This document shows, piece by piece, positions 16,815 through 25,445 of a stretch of 53,907 bases of DNA (position 1 is the stretch's first letter; each line of letters starts with the position of its first letter). Source of the DNA: an uncultured Collinsella sp. (GTDB lineage Bacteria > Actinomycetota > Coriobacteriia > Coriobacteriales > Coriobacteriaceae); NCBI GenBank assembly GCA_900544225.1, contig UQUD01000002.1, positions 1 to 53,907 of the forward strand, written 5' to 3'. The position numbers and the translations under genes are program-made. A model generated the notes under the pieces. It made no database searches, was not told the origin of the DNA, and saw nothing but the letters and a program-made list of their open reading frames with translations.

Positions 16815-17156
16815 ATGAACATCCAGATATTCGGCACGAAGAAAAGCTTCGATACTAAGAAGGCGCAGCGCTATTTCAAGGAACGTCGTGTGAAGTTCCA
16901 GTTCATCGACTTGAAGGAAAAGGGGATGAGCAAAGGCGAGCTCGAAAGCGTGGCGCGCGCCGTCGGCGGGATCGACGCTGTGATCGATCCAAAGGCGAAA
17001 GATGCCGACACGGTTGCGCTCGTACAGTATCTTGCTGCCGACCAGAAGTTCGAAAAGGTGCTCGATAACCAGCAGATTCTTCGTGAGCCCATCGTTCGCA
17101 ACGGCCGCCAGGCAACCGTTGGCTACGAGCCTGACGTGTGGAAGGGCTGGGAATAA
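16815..17156 (+). CDS. ArsC/Spx-family protein lacking the catalytic cysteine
   Basis: A 113-residue thioredoxin-fold protein of the ArsC/YffB/Spx type. It opens MNIQIFGTKKSFDTKKAQ, which aligns with the family start (YGIKNCDTIKKA in YffB-type proteins, from memory). The cysteine position is taken by Ser11. The rest of the fold is normal (RRVKFQFIDLKEKGMSKGEL, then KVLDNQQILREPIVRNG with the conserved Arg-Pro-like turn). Without the cysteine it cannot reduce arsenate in the usual way; a binding or regulatory role is more likely. The start at 16815 has AAGGCGG upstream. It is a single gene that converges on the dehydratase gene. Confidence 0.87.
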   Translation: MNIQIFGTKKSFDTKKAQRYFKERRVKFQFIDLKEKGMSKGELESVARAVGGIDAVIDPKAKDADTVALVQYLAADQKFEKVLDNQQILREPIVRNGRQATVGYEPDVWKGWE

Positions 17157-17158
17157 AG

Positions 17159-17203
17159 TGAAGCGCCCACGCCCGTGGTTTTATCCACGGACGCGGGCGC
17201 TTG
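17159..17203. terminator. Long shared hairpin between converging genes
   Basis: AAGCGCCCACGCCCGTGG pairs with CCACGGACGCGGGCGCTT apart from two mismatches, with a 6-base TTTTAT loop. It begins a few bases past the stop of the ArsC-family gene. U-runs are poor on both sides, so termination efficiency is uncertain. Confidence 0.6.
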
Positions 17204-17328
17204 CGTAAGACGTCTCTTGTCGTTTGAGTGGAGCGCCCCGGCGGCGCTGAACAACGCGCCCCGGTGACGTGGCTCGGGGCTCTTTGTACCGCGCATCTAT
17301 GAGAGGAGATATTTGATGCGCATGGGCG

Positions 17329-19107
17329 CTACCCCATGTAGCCACCCTGAATGGCGGAAACTGCATGCTCGGTAAAGAACTTGAGCGTGCCGGAGGTGTA
17401 ACGATTAGCCTTGGGCTTCCAAGTGGCTCGGCGCTCGGCCAGGACGGCGTCGACCTCGGCCGGCTCCATCTCCTTGCCGGCGATGCCCACGATGGACAGC
17501 GAGCGCTCGGGGATGTTGATTCGGATAAGGTCGCCCTCCTCAATCAGGGCAATCGGACCGCCCACAGCGGCCTCGGGCGAAACGTGACCGATAGCCGGGC
17601 CCTTGGAGGCGCCGGAGAAGCGGCCATCGGTGATCAGGGCAATGCTCGCACCCAGCTCGGGATCGCTGGCGATAGCCTCAGTGGTGTAGAACATCTCGGG
17701 CATTCCGGAACCCTTGGGACCCTCATAGCGAATGATAACGGCATCGCCGGGCTTAACCTCATGCGTCAGGACGGCGTGAATGGCGTCCTCCTCGCAGTCG
17801 AACGGACGGGCCTTGAGCGTAGCCTGGAACATCTCACGCGGAACGACGGTGTGCTTGACGACGGCACCCTCGGGGGCAAGGTTGCCGTGAAGGATGGCGA
17901 TGGAACCGTCGGTGCCGAAGGCCTGGTCAAACGGACGGATGATGTCCTCGCGCTTGAGATTCCACTTCTCAAGGTAACGACCGCACTTTTCGTAGTAACC
18001 GTTGTTCTTGAGGTCCTCGAGGTTCTCGCCAAGAGTCTTGCCGGTGACGGTCATAACGTCGAGGTGGAGCATCGACTTGATCTCCTCCATAATGCGCGGC
18101 ACGCCGCCCGCATAGTAGAAGAACTGCGCCGGCCACTCGCCTGCGGGGCGAACGTTGAGCAGGTAGTGGGCGCCACGGTGCAGGCGATCGAAATCGTCGG
18201 CGGACATCTCGATGCCAAACTCGCGGGCGATCGCGGGAATGTGCAGCAGCGAGTTGGTGGAACCGGAGATGGCGCCGTGGACCATGATGAGGTTCTCGAA
18301 GGACTCCTTGGTCACGATGTCGCGGGGGCACAGGTTGTGCTCGGAGAGCCACACGGACTGACGGCCAGCCTCGCGCGCAAACTCACGCAGATCGGAGCTG
18401 GTTGCGGGCAGCAGGGCGGTACCGGGAAGCATAAGGCCCAGGGCCTCGGCGGTAACCTGCATGGTCGAGGCGGTGCCCATAAAGGAGCAGGCGCCGCAGC
18501 TGGGGCATGCGTTGTGCTTGGCAAACTCAAGCTCCTCGCGGGAGATCTCGCCGCGCTCGTAGCGGGCAGAAATCGCGCCGAGCTGCTCCAGGGTCAGCAG
18601 ATCGGGACCGGCATCCATGACGCCGCCGGTAACGACGATGGAGGGGATGTTGATGCGGCCCATGGCCATGAGGTTCGCAGGCAGGCCCTTATCGCAGCTG
18701 GCGACAAAGACGCCGGCGTCGAACGGGGTGGCCTTGGCGTGGATCTCGATCATGTTGGCGATCATGTCGCGGCTGGGCAGCGAGTAGTTGATGCCGTCGT
18801 GTCCCTGGGCCTCACCGTCGCAGATATCGGTGCAGAAGTAACGAGCACCGTGACCGCCAGCCTCGGCAACGCCAGCACGGACCTCCTCGACCAGCTCAAA
18901 CAGGCCGGCAGAACCCGGGTGCGAGTCGCCGAACGTCGACTCGATAATGACCTGCGGCTTGTCCAGATCCTCGATAGACCAGCCAGAGCCCAGGCGCAGC
19001 GGGTCCATCTCGGGGCTGATGGTGCGAAACTTGCCGGAACGCGGCTGCAGCTTGGCAACCAGGTCGGCTGCCTCCTGCTGAATCTGTGCCTTGGTCTTCT
19101 CGTCCAT
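17329..19107 (-). CDS. IlvD/Edd-family sugar-acid dehydratase
   Basis: Removes water from a C2-C3 dihydroxy acid to give a 2-keto-3-deoxy acid, using an Fe-S cluster. The 592-residue protein shows the family motifs FCTDICDGEAQGHDG, YSLPSRD, VASCDKGLPANLMA, CPSCGACSFMGTASTM and DGRFSGASKGPAIGHVSPEA. The cluster cysteines sit in the second, fourth and fifth of these. The adjacent GntP permease and the KDG kinase and aldolase elsewhere in the window favour an aldonate (gluconate-type) substrate over the valine/isoleucine pathway. The exact acid cannot be told from sequence. The start at 19107 has GGAGAG; an in-frame ATG at 19143 lacks one. It is the second gene of an operon with the permease. 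Confidence 0.88.
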   Translation of the reverse strand: MDEKTKAQIQQEAADLVAKLQPRSGKFRTISPEMDPLRLGSGWSIEDLDKPQVIIESTFGDSHPGSAGLFELVEEVRAGVAEAGGHGARYFCTDICDGEAQGHDGINYSLPSRDMIANMIEIHAKATPFDAGVFVASCDKGLPANLMAMGRINIPSIVVTGGVMDAGPDLLTLEQLGAISARYERGEISREELEFAKHNACPSCGACSFMGTASTMQVTAEALGLMLPGTALLPATSSDLREFAREAGRQSVWLSEHNLCPRDIVTKESFENLIMVHGAISGSTNSLLHIPAIAREFGIEMSADDFDRLHRGAHYLLNVRPAGEWPAQFFYYAGGVPRIMEEIKSMLHLDVMTVTGKTLGENLEDLKNNGYYEKCGRYLEKWNLKREDIIRPFDQAFGTDGSIAILHGNLAPEGAVVKHTVVPREMFQATLKARPFDCEEDAIHAVLTHEVKPGDAVIIRYEGPKGSGMPEMFYTTEAIASDPELGASIALITDGRFSGASKGPAIGHVSPEAAVGGPIALIEEGDLIRINIPERSLSIVGIAGKEMEPAEVDAVLAERRATWKPKANRYTSGTLKFFTEHAVSAIQGGYMG

Positions 19108-19215
19108 GATGCTCTCCTCTTTTGATTTGAACGGTTGTACCAATCGTTGGTTAATGAATCAGGTGTAAATGGGCACCGAGCGATGCGCTCGGCAAAAGAT
19201 GCTTAGCTACGCGAA

Positions 19216-20577
19216 CTAGGCGAAGAACGAAATCACCAGGGCGCAGGCAAGACCCGAAAGGCCGATGAGCGTCTCCATAACGGTCCAGGACTTGAGGGTG
19301 GTCTTCTCGTCAATCTCCAGGAACGAGGAGCACATCCAAAAACCGGCATCGTTGACGTGCGAGAGGGCCGTGGCACCGCCGCAGATGGCAAGACAGATAG
19401 CGGCACGCATGAGCACCGAAGCACCGGCAACCGCGGGCATGGCGGCCATAATGCCCGATGCCATGGTCATAGCGACGATGGAGCTGCCGACAGAGGCACG
19501 CACCATGACGGCAATCAAAAAGGCAACAACCACCAAAGGCAGCGGTGAAGCCTCGAGCATAGGGCCAATAACCTGGCCCAAGCCGCAGTCCTGCAGCATC
19601 CAGCGAATGACGCCGCCGCAAGCGATAACCAGCAAGATCATGCCGACGGGCTTAAGAGAGCGGTCGAGCAAGGCCTTGAGCTCGGCGCCAGAGTAGCCGC
19701 GGCGCGCGCCCAGCAGATACATCGCGACGAGCGTGGCGAGCGTCAAAGCGACGAACGGCTTGCCCAGGAAGGCGAGAATCGAGGCGAACTCGGCGGGCAT
19801 GGGGATATAAGAGGACAACGTGCCCAGCAAAATCAGACAAAGCGGCGTGAGCACGATGGCAAGCACCATGCCAAAGGAGGGAAGCTCCTTTTCGTCGCTC
19901 GCACCCTCGGCAGAGGTAAAGTGCTCCGGAACATCGGTAAAAATGCGGCCGCCCACGTTGCGGCCCCAGATGACGCCGGCAATCGCCATGGCGATGAAGG
20001 CGGTGGGGATACCGACGAGGATCATGGTGCCCAGGTCGACACCGAGCGTGCCGGCGACCAAAACCGACCCGGCCGATGGCGGCACAAACGCATAGCCAGC
20101 GGCAAGTCCCGCGAGTAGCGCGATGCCGTAGTAGAGCGTCGACTTTTTGGTCTGCGATGCCACGCTAAACGCAAGCGGAATCAAAACGACCACGCCGGCC
20201 TCAAAGAACACCGTAGTACCGATGACCAGACCGGTAATGCCCAGTGCCCAGCTGGAGTGACCCTGCCCAAAGGTATCGATGAAGGTCTGGGCGATCTTCT
20301 TGGCGCCGCCGCTCTCTTCAAGAATCTGACCAAACATCGAGCCCAGGCCAATGAGCAGGGCGATGTTTTGCAGCGTGGTGCCCACGCCCTTGGTGACGGT
20401 GTCTGCCACCATGTCGAGCGGCATGCCGGCGCCGATACCGATCACGAGCGCCGAGACCATCATCGAAAGCACGGGATGCAGCTTGAACTTGATGATGAGC
20501 GCAAGCAGCAGCGCGATGCCCACGATGGCGGCGATGACCAGCCTGGTGGGATCAGCCATAAACGTTGGGTCTGACAT
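19216..20577 (-). CDS. gntP: GntP-family aldonate:H+ symporter
   Basis: A membrane permease of 453 residues with about 12-14 hydrophobic segments. Family features include LHPVLSMMVSALVIGIGAGM, ILEESGGAKKIAQTFI, the segment FFEAGVVVLIPLAF, and near the end GGATALSHVNDAGFWM, a hallmark of GntP proteins. It would import gluconate or a related sugar acid, supplying the dehydratase encoded 108 bases downstream. The start at 20577 has GGAGG. The upstream region carries CATCTGATG-type palindromes for the divergent FadR-like regulator and an AACGG direct repeat shared with other catabolic promoters of the window. Confidence 0.92.
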   Translation of the reverse strand: MSDPTFMADPTRLVIAAIVGIALLLALIIKFKLHPVLSMMVSALVIGIGAGMPLDMVADTVTKGVGTTLQNIALLIGLGSMFGQILEESGGAKKIAQTFIDTFGQGHSSWALGITGLVIGTTVFFEAGVVVLIPLAFSVASQTKKSTLYYGIALLAGLAAGYAFVPPSAGSVLVAGTLGVDLGTMILVGIPTAFIAMAIAGVIWGRNVGGRIFTDVPEHFTSAEGASDEKELPSFGMVLAIVLTPLCLILLGTLSSYIPMPAEFASILAFLGKPFVALTLATLVAMYLLGARRGYSGAELKALLDRSLKPVGMILLVIACGGVIRWMLQDCGLGQVIGPMLEASPLPLVVVAFLIAVMVRASVGSSIVAMTMASGIMAAMPAVAGASVLMRAAICLAICGGATALSHVNDAGFWMCSSFLEIDEKTTLKSWTVMETLIGLSGLACALVISFFA

Positions 20578-20587
20578 CTTTCCTCCA

Positions 20588-20682
20588 ATTCATCAGACCT
20601 TTTGAATTCGTCTTAGACTATAGCGTGTTTTCAATAGGTCTGATGTTTAAAAGGGAAACTTTTTTCAAAATACATCTGATGT
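20588..20682. promoter_or_regulatory. FadR/GntR-type operator cluster (core TCTGATG)
   Basis: CATCAGACC (20591-20599) and GGTCTGATG (20637-20645) form a 9-bp inverted pair around the permease promoter (TATAGT on the minus strand, 20617-20622). ACATCTGATGT (20672-20682) is a near-perfect palindrome. A fourth copy, TCTGATGAAT, lies at 20781-20790 beside the start of the regulator. The divergent FadR-like protein is the likely ligand. Confidence 0.7.
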
Positions 20683-20690
20683 ATTTCCTG

Positions 20691-20716
20691 AACGATCTGT
20701 TTTTGACGGTAAACGG
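20691..20716 (-). promoter_or_regulatory. AACGG-type direct repeat, 21-bp period (dehydratase operon)
   Basis: AACGA (20691-20695) and AACGG (20712-20716) start 21 bp apart. The flanks TGAACGATCTGTTTTTG match the other four sites of this motif. It lies 114 bases upstream of the permease start. Confidence 0.55.
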
Positions 20717-20811
20717 CTACTTACAGCTCTCCATTGTCGGAGCGAACCACCGCGGCTTCTGTTAAATGAGCTAGAATAGCTCTGATGAATTCTTTTGATA
20801 TGAGGTGAAGC

Positions 20812-21504
20812 GTGGCACGAGCCGATTCGGGACTCCCCGAGCAGATTTCGGAGAAAATTATTCAACTGATCCTGGATGAGCATCTTGAGCAAGGCGACCG
20901 CCTGCCCAAGGAGGCTGTGCTCGTCGAGCGCCTGGGTGCTGGCAGGAGCACCGTACGCGAGGCTATGAAGCTGCTGCAGTCACGCAACATCGTGCGCATT
21001 AAGCAGGGCTCGGGCACCTATGTGGCGTCAAACCCCGGCGTTGCCGACGACCCGCTGGGCTTTACCTTTATCGACGACAAGCAGCGTCTGGCGCGCGACC
21101 TACTCGAAGTTCGCTTTATGATCGAGCCGCAGATGGCCAGCATGGCCGCAGAGCACGCGACCGACGATCAAATCATCTGCATCAAAGAGCTCTGCGACGA
21201 ATCCGAGCGCCTGGCCGAGGCCGGTGAGGATTACTCCGCCGCCGACACCGCGTTCCACAATGCCATTGCCGAGAGCTCCGGAAACCTCGTCGTTCCCCGC
21301 CTGATGGGCGTGCTCAAGGCATCTGTCCCCCTGTTTATTGACGTGACCGGCAAAAAGCTGGTTGAGGAAACCATCCGCACCCACCGCGGCGTGGCCGACG
21401 CCATCGCCGCGCGCAATCCCACCGCAGCGCACGACGCGATGTACCTGCATCTGGTGTACAACCGCAACATGATCGCAGAGGGAGCGCAGGAACAGAGCAA
21501 ATAG
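20812..21504 (+). CDS. FadR/GntR-family regulator (FCD) of the aldonate operon
   Basis: A 230-residue regulator. The winged helix occupies about residues 8-75 (QISEKIIQLILDEHLEQGDR, then AGRSTVREAMKLLQSRNIV and GSGTYVAS). The FCD domain follows, with DTAFHNAIAESSGN and a C-terminal HRGVADAIAARNPTAAHDAM that supply the usual Asp/His metal ligands. It starts at a GTG (20812) with GAGGTGAAG just upstream; no better ATG exists. It is read divergently from the GntP-dehydratase operon, with TCTGATG palindromes between, so it probably represses that operon in response to a sugar acid. Confidence 0.88.
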   Translation: MARADSGLPEQISEKIIQLILDEHLEQGDRLPKEAVLVERLGAGRSTVREAMKLLQSRNIVRIKQGSGTYVASNPGVADDPLGFTFIDDKQRLARDLLEVRFMIEPQMASMAAEHATDDQIICIKELCDESERLAEAGEDYSAADTAFHNAIAESSGNLVVPRLMGVLKASVPLFIDVTGKKLVEETIRTHRGVADAIAARNPTAAHDAMYLHLVYNRNMIAEGAQEQSK

Positions 21505-21547
21505 ACATCCGCACGGCAAGGGCGAGACTACCGTTCGCCTTTTAAAA

Positions 21548-21559
21548 GTGAACGTTCAC
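21548..21559. promoter_or_regulatory. GTGAACGTTCAC operator upstream of the DhuD-like gene
   Basis: A perfect 12-bp palindrome identical to the core found at the GH105, GPH-symporter and uxaC promoters, about 50 bases upstream of TATACT (21602-21607). A degenerate half copy, GATGAACGTTTC, lies at 21638-21649. Upstream, CTACCGTTC at 21527-21535 resembles one half of the AACGG repeat in the opposite orientation. Confidence 0.75.
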
Positions 21560-21664
21560 CTGATTTTAGGGAATAAGGGGTGGCTATTACGCCGCTTCAC
21601 CTATACTGACCTTGTATGAAAAGCAAAACTTATATAGATGAACGTTTCTTTTGAAAGGATCGCT

Positions 21665-22474
21665 ATGTCTGATCTTATGGACAGCTTCCGCTTGGATGGC
21701 AAGGTCGCGCTCGTGACCGGCGCCACCTACGGCATTGGCATGGCCATTGCCGAGGCGCTCGGAGAGGCCGGCGCCAAAATCGCCTTTAACGCCCGTCACG
21801 CCGACAAGGTCGCCGAGGCCGAGAAGCACTACCGCGAGCTGGGCTTTGACGCTCACGGCTATGTTGCCGATGTCACCGACGAGGCCGTCGTCGCCGAGCT
21901 CATCGCCAAGATTGAGGCCGACTTTGGCACCACGCCCGATATCCTGGTCAACAACGCCGGCGTTATCCAGCGCACCCCGATGCTCGACATGAGCGCCGAG
22001 GACTTCCGCCGCGTCGTCGATATTGACCTCAACGCACCGTTTATCGTGTCCAAGGCCTGCCTGCCCGGCATGATCGCCAAGGGCCACGGCAAGATCATCA
22101 ACATCTGCTCGATGATGAGCGAGCTAGGTCGCGAGACCATCGCCGGCTATGCCGCCGCCAAGGGCGGACTCAAGATGCTCACCAAGAACATCTGCTCGGA
22201 GTTTGGCGAGGCCAATATCCAGTGCAACGGCATTGGACCCGGCTACATCGCCACGCCGCAAACCGCACCCCTGCGCGAGACGCAGCCCGACGGCAGCCGC
22301 CACCCGTTTGACCAGTTCATCATTGCCAAGACGCCGGCCGCCCGTTGGGGCACGCCCGAGGATCTGAAGGGCCCCGCCGTGTTCTTGGCTTCCGATGCAT
22401 CGAACTTCGTCAACGGCCACATCCTCTACGTCGACGGCGGCATCCTCGCATACATTGGAAAGCAGCCTCAATAA
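21665..22474 (+). CDS. dhuD: SDR reductase, gluconate 5-dehydrogenase / DhuD-KduD type
   Basis: An NAD(P)-dependent oxidoreductase of 269 residues with a Rossmann fold: LVTGATYGIG (cofactor), VNNAGVIQR, ICSMMSELG with the catalytic Ser, and YAAAKGG with the catalytic Tyr and Lys. It closely resembles streptococcal proteins annotated as gluconate 5-dehydrogenase, which in hyaluronate utilisation act as DhuD and reduce the DhuI product to KDG. The neighbouring DhuI-like gene supports that role. A gluconate/5-ketogluconate reductase is the alternative. The start at 21665 has GAAAGGA; the in-frame ATG at 21638 lies inside an operator-like sequence. The operator places it in the pectin/uronate regulon. 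Confidence 0.85.
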   Translation: MSDLMDSFRLDGKVALVTGATYGIGMAIAEALGEAGAKIAFNARHADKVAEAEKHYRELGFDAHGYVADVTDEAVVAELIAKIEADFGTTPDILVNNAGVIQRTPMLDMSAEDFRRVVDIDLNAPFIVSKACLPGMIAKGHGKIINICSMMSELGRETIAGYAAAKGGLKMLTKNICSEFGEANIQCNGIGPGYIATPQTAPLRETQPDGSRHPFDQFIIAKTPAARWGTPEDLKGPAVFLASDASNFVNGHILYVDGGILAYIGKQPQ

Positions 22475-22526
22475 GCGTCGCCGCAACTGCCCATATCAGG
22501 TTTCATCCACTCGTTTTTCATTTGAG

Positions 22527-22588
22527 TTGCGGTGAGATAAGGATTGGCTTTGGCTTCTATCAGGCAAAACAGTCCGTATTTCACCGCA
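22527..22588. repeat. Dispersed palindromic repeat, copy 2
   Basis: TTGCGGTGAGATAAGGATTG (22527-22546) is the imperfect inverse of 22570-22588. The right half reads CAAAACAGTCCGTATTTCAC then CGCA. It sits inside the dhuD-dhuI gap, so it would be transcribed as a hairpin within the operon message. Confidence 0.8.
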
Positions 22589-22614
22589 TGTTAGAAATAG
22601 AAAGGTAATTCGCA

Positions 22615-23256
22615 ATGAAGATCGCTCTGATCAATGAGAACTCTCAGAACTCCAAGAACCCCATGATCGAAGCTGCCCTTAAGAAGGTCGTCGAGCCCAT
22701 GGGGCACACCGTCTTTAACTATGGTATGTATGCCGACGCCGACTCCAAGCCCCTCACCTACGTGCAGAACGGTATCCTTGCCGCCGTGCTGCTGAACTCC
22801 GGTGCTGCCGACTACGTCGTGACCGGCTGCGGCACCGGCGAGGGCGCCATGCTCGCCTGCAACTCCTTCCCCGGCGTGCTGTGCGGCCACGTTGCCGACC
22901 CGCTCGACGCCTACACCTTTGCCCAGGTCAACGATGGCAACGCCGTCGCCATGCCCTTCGCCCTCAAGAACGGCTGGGGCCAGGAGCTCAACCTCGAGTA
23001 CACCTTCGAGAAGCTCTTTGGCTTTGGTTCGGGCAACGGCTACCCCGCCGAGCGTGTTGAGCCCGAGCAGCGTAATAAGAAGATCCTCGACGGCGTGCGC
23101 GCTGTGACCATGCGTCCGCTCGTCGACGTCCTGGGCGAGATCGATCAGGACCTGGTGAAGGGCGCACTTGCCGGCGAGCACTTCCAGGAGTACTTCTTTG
23201 CCAACGCCACCGACGAGGCCATCATCGCCAAGGTCAAGGAGATCCTGGGGCTCTAA
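22615..23256 (+). CDS. dhuI: RpiB/LacAB-family isomerase, DhuI type
   Basis: A 213-residue sugar isomerase of the RpiB/LacA/LacB family (MKIALINENSQNSKN, then DYVVTGCGTGEGAMLACNSF with the family Cys and Gly-rich loop). Proteins of this length and type beside the SDR above act in streptococci as DhuI, converting the open-chain unsaturated uronate product (4-deoxy-L-threo-5-hexosulose uronate) to its ketol isomer. Here that would process products of GH105 action. Classical KduI (cupin fold) is not seen in the window, so this may be its replacement. The start at 22615 follows AAAGG. A strong terminator closes the two-gene unit. Confidence 0.83.
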   Translation: MKIALINENSQNSKNPMIEAALKKVVEPMGHTVFNYGMYADADSKPLTYVQNGILAAVLLNSGAADYVVTGCGTGEGAMLACNSFPGVLCGHVADPLDAYTFAQVNDGNAVAMPFALKNGWGQELNLEYTFEKLFGFGSGNGYPAERVEPEQRNKKILDGVRAVTMRPLVDVLGEIDQDLVKGALAGEHFQEYFFANATDEAIIAKVKEILGL

Positions 23257-23281
23257 CCGCACGGTTCATTGCTGCTAACGC

Positions 23282-23322
23282 AAGCGGCGGTCGTCCCATG
23301 TACGGGACGACCGCCGCTTTTT
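23282..23322 (+). terminator. Intrinsic terminator after dhuI
   Basis: A 16-bp perfect stem (23282-23297 with 23304-23319), a 6-base loop and a short T-run. Confidence 0.92.
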
Positions 23323-23376
23323 GCTATCTACCGACTGACGCCGTGGGGATAGGCCCCACATGCGCCAAGGGGTTGG

Positions 23377-25326
23377 CTAGAGCTCGCAGGCAACCTTGTA
23401 GCCATCGCCGATGGCGTCGCGGATGTTGCCGCACTTGTTGGCATCGCCCAGCACGTGGGTGGCAACACCGGCAGCGGCAAGGTCATCGGCCAGCTTGGTA
23501 TTGGGACGATAGCCCATGGCAAGCACCAGTGTATCGGCACCGGCGATAGTGTGGACCTCGCCATCCTTTTCGTAACTGATGGTGTCCTCGGTAATCTCGG
23601 TCACCTTGGCCTCGGTCAGCACGTGGACGCCCTTGGAGAGCATGCGCGTGATGAGCACCGCGCGACCGGCACCGCCCTCGTTGGCGGCAAGCGTCTTGGT
23701 CATCTCGATGACGGTGACATCGCGGTTGGCCGGCGACAGGTCGTTGACCAGCGGGGCCAGATAGTCAGCCGTCTCGCAACCGACGGTGCCGCCGCCGACG
23801 ATGACAATCTTCTTACCCGGGAAAGCCTTGCCACCCAGCAGGTCGTCAGCTGTCATAACCTGCTTAAAGCCCTGCATGAAGGCCGGAGCGATGGGCTCGG
23901 CGCCATAAGCCAGGACAACCTCGTAACCTGCGTAGTCGCGCTGAATGTCCTCGGCCGAAAGCTCGGTGCCAAAGACGCATGTGACGCCGGCCTCGGCCAG
24001 ACGACGGTACTGATACTTGATCACGCGGGTGAGCTCCTGCTTTGCCGGCGGAACGGCTGCGATGCGCATCTCGCCGCCCGGCTCATCCTGCTTGTCCACG
24101 AGCACCACGTTGTGGCCGCGCTTGGCGGCAATGTAGGCTGCCTCCATGCCCGCAGGACCAGCGCCCACAACGAGCACGTTCTTGGCCTCGGCGGCAGGCT
24201 CGTAGCCGGCCTCGTCGCGCTCCACGTCCGGATTAACGGTGCAGGAGATGCGCTTGCCAAACATAATGCCGTTCAGACAGCGCAGGCAGCCAATGCAGGG
24301 GCGGATGTCATCGGCGTTGCCGGCAGCGGCCTTGTTGCAGAACTCAGCATCGCACAGATTGGCGCGGCCCATCATACAGATGTCGGCAGCGCCGTCCTCG
24401 ATCAGCTCCTCGGCGATCCAGGCCTCGTTGATGCGGCCGACGGTGGCGACGGGAATGTTGACGTGCTTTTTGATCTCGCGCGAGCAGGCGGCATGCGAGG
24501 CCTGCTGCGTACCGGCGGCGGGAATCGCGGAGCCGCGCTTGATGGTGGTGCCGCCCGACACATGAATCATGTCGACGCCGGCCTTCTCCAGGCGACGCGA
24601 GACGTAGATCATGTCGTTGAGGGTCAGGCCGCCATCGGTGTACTCGTCGCCCGAGATACGGACGTCGATGATAAAGTCCTTGCCGCAGCGCTCGCGAATC
24701 TCGGCGATGACCTCGAGCAAGAAGCGCATACGGGCGTCGAGCGAGCCGCCGTACTCATCGGTACGCTTGTTGTAGAGCGGGGTCAAAAAGCCGCCAAGCA
24801 TGCCGTGGGCATGCGCCGCATGGACCTCGACGCCATCGACGCCAGCCTTTTGCATACGCACAGCGGCGTCGCCAAACTGATGCGTGAGCTCGTGAATCTC
24901 GTCGACCGTGATAGGACGCGGTGCCTCACGGGCATAGGACGGTCCCACGAAGGACGGAGCGATCAGGCGCGGCGTGCCCGGAATGTTAAAGGCCATGTAG
25001 GCGGGGTGAAAGAGCTGCGGCATGATCTTGCAGCCATACTCATGCACGGCGGCGGCGAGCTTTTCCCAGCCAGGGATAAACGTGTCGTCGTAGCAGCACA
25101 TGTCACCCGGCAGATAGGTATAGGTAGGCTCGACCGTCACGACCTCGGTGATGATCAGGCCAACGCCGCCCTTGGCACGGGCACGGTAATGATCGACCAA
25201 GTCGTCGGTCACATAGCCATGATCGGCCAGGTTGGTGGACACCGGCGGCATAAAGACGCGGTTCTTGACCTCGGTCGTACCGACCTTGATCGGGCTAAAG
25301 AGCATCGGGTAGGCGGATGACTCCAT
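23377..25326 (-). CDS. Old-yellow-enzyme family NADH:flavin oxidoreductase with Fe-S and FAD domains
   Basis: A 649-residue flavoenzyme built like 2,4-dienoyl-CoA reductase and the enoate/BaiCD-BaiH group. An FMN TIM barrel (about 1-340) contains VDGVEVHAAHAHGMLGGFL and YNKRTDEYGGS. A 4Fe-4S motif follows, with four cysteines in CIGCLRCLNGIMFGKRISC. The C-terminal half is an FAD/NAD(P)H domain (VLVVGAGPAGMEAA, then IVIVGGGTVGCETA). It would reduce an electron-poor C=C bond. The substrate cannot be told; its position beside uronate genes hints at a sugar-derived or plant-phenolic enone. The start at 25326 has AAAGGA. It is probably co-regulated with the GltD-like gene upstream. Confidence 0.9.
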   Translation of the reverse strand: MESSAYPMLFSPIKVGTTEVKNRVFMPPVSTNLADHGYVTDDLVDHYRARAKGGVGLIITEVVTVEPTYTYLPGDMCCYDDTFIPGWEKLAAAVHEYGCKIMPQLFHPAYMAFNIPGTPRLIAPSFVGPSYAREAPRPITVDEIHELTHQFGDAAVRMQKAGVDGVEVHAAHAHGMLGGFLTPLYNKRTDEYGGSLDARMRFLLEVIAEIRERCGKDFIIDVRISGDEYTDGGLTLNDMIYVSRRLEKAGVDMIHVSGGTTIKRGSAIPAAGTQQASHAACSREIKKHVNIPVATVGRINEAWIAEELIEDGAADICMMGRANLCDAEFCNKAAAGNADDIRPCIGCLRCLNGIMFGKRISCTVNPDVERDEAGYEPAAEAKNVLVVGAGPAGMEAAYIAAKRGHNVVLVDKQDEPGGEMRIAAVPPAKQELTRVIKYQYRRLAEAGVTCVFGTELSAEDIQRDYAGYEVVLAYGAEPIAPAFMQGFKQVMTADDLLGGKAFPGKKIVIVGGGTVGCETADYLAPLVNDLSPANRDVTVIEMTKTLAANEGGAGRAVLITRMLSKGVHVLTEAKVTEITEDTISYEKDGEVHTIAGADTLVLAMGYRPNTKLADDLAAAGVATHVLGDANKCGNIRDAIGDGYKVACEL

Positions 25327-25445
25327 ACAGGCTTCCTTTCGTTTGAGCCGCTCGGCGGCACTTGCAGACATACCTATCGTATCAGCAACCGCCGCATTCG
25401 CACTCGCTCGTACTCCCCACCTTCAATCCCGACCCTCACAAAAAA

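Noticed and set aside
17329..19107. Dihydroxy-acid dehydratase IlvD of branched-chain amino-acid synthesis
   Set aside because: No ilv genes are nearby and the operon partner is a GntP permease; a sugar-acid substrate fits better, though sequence alone does not exclude IlvD.
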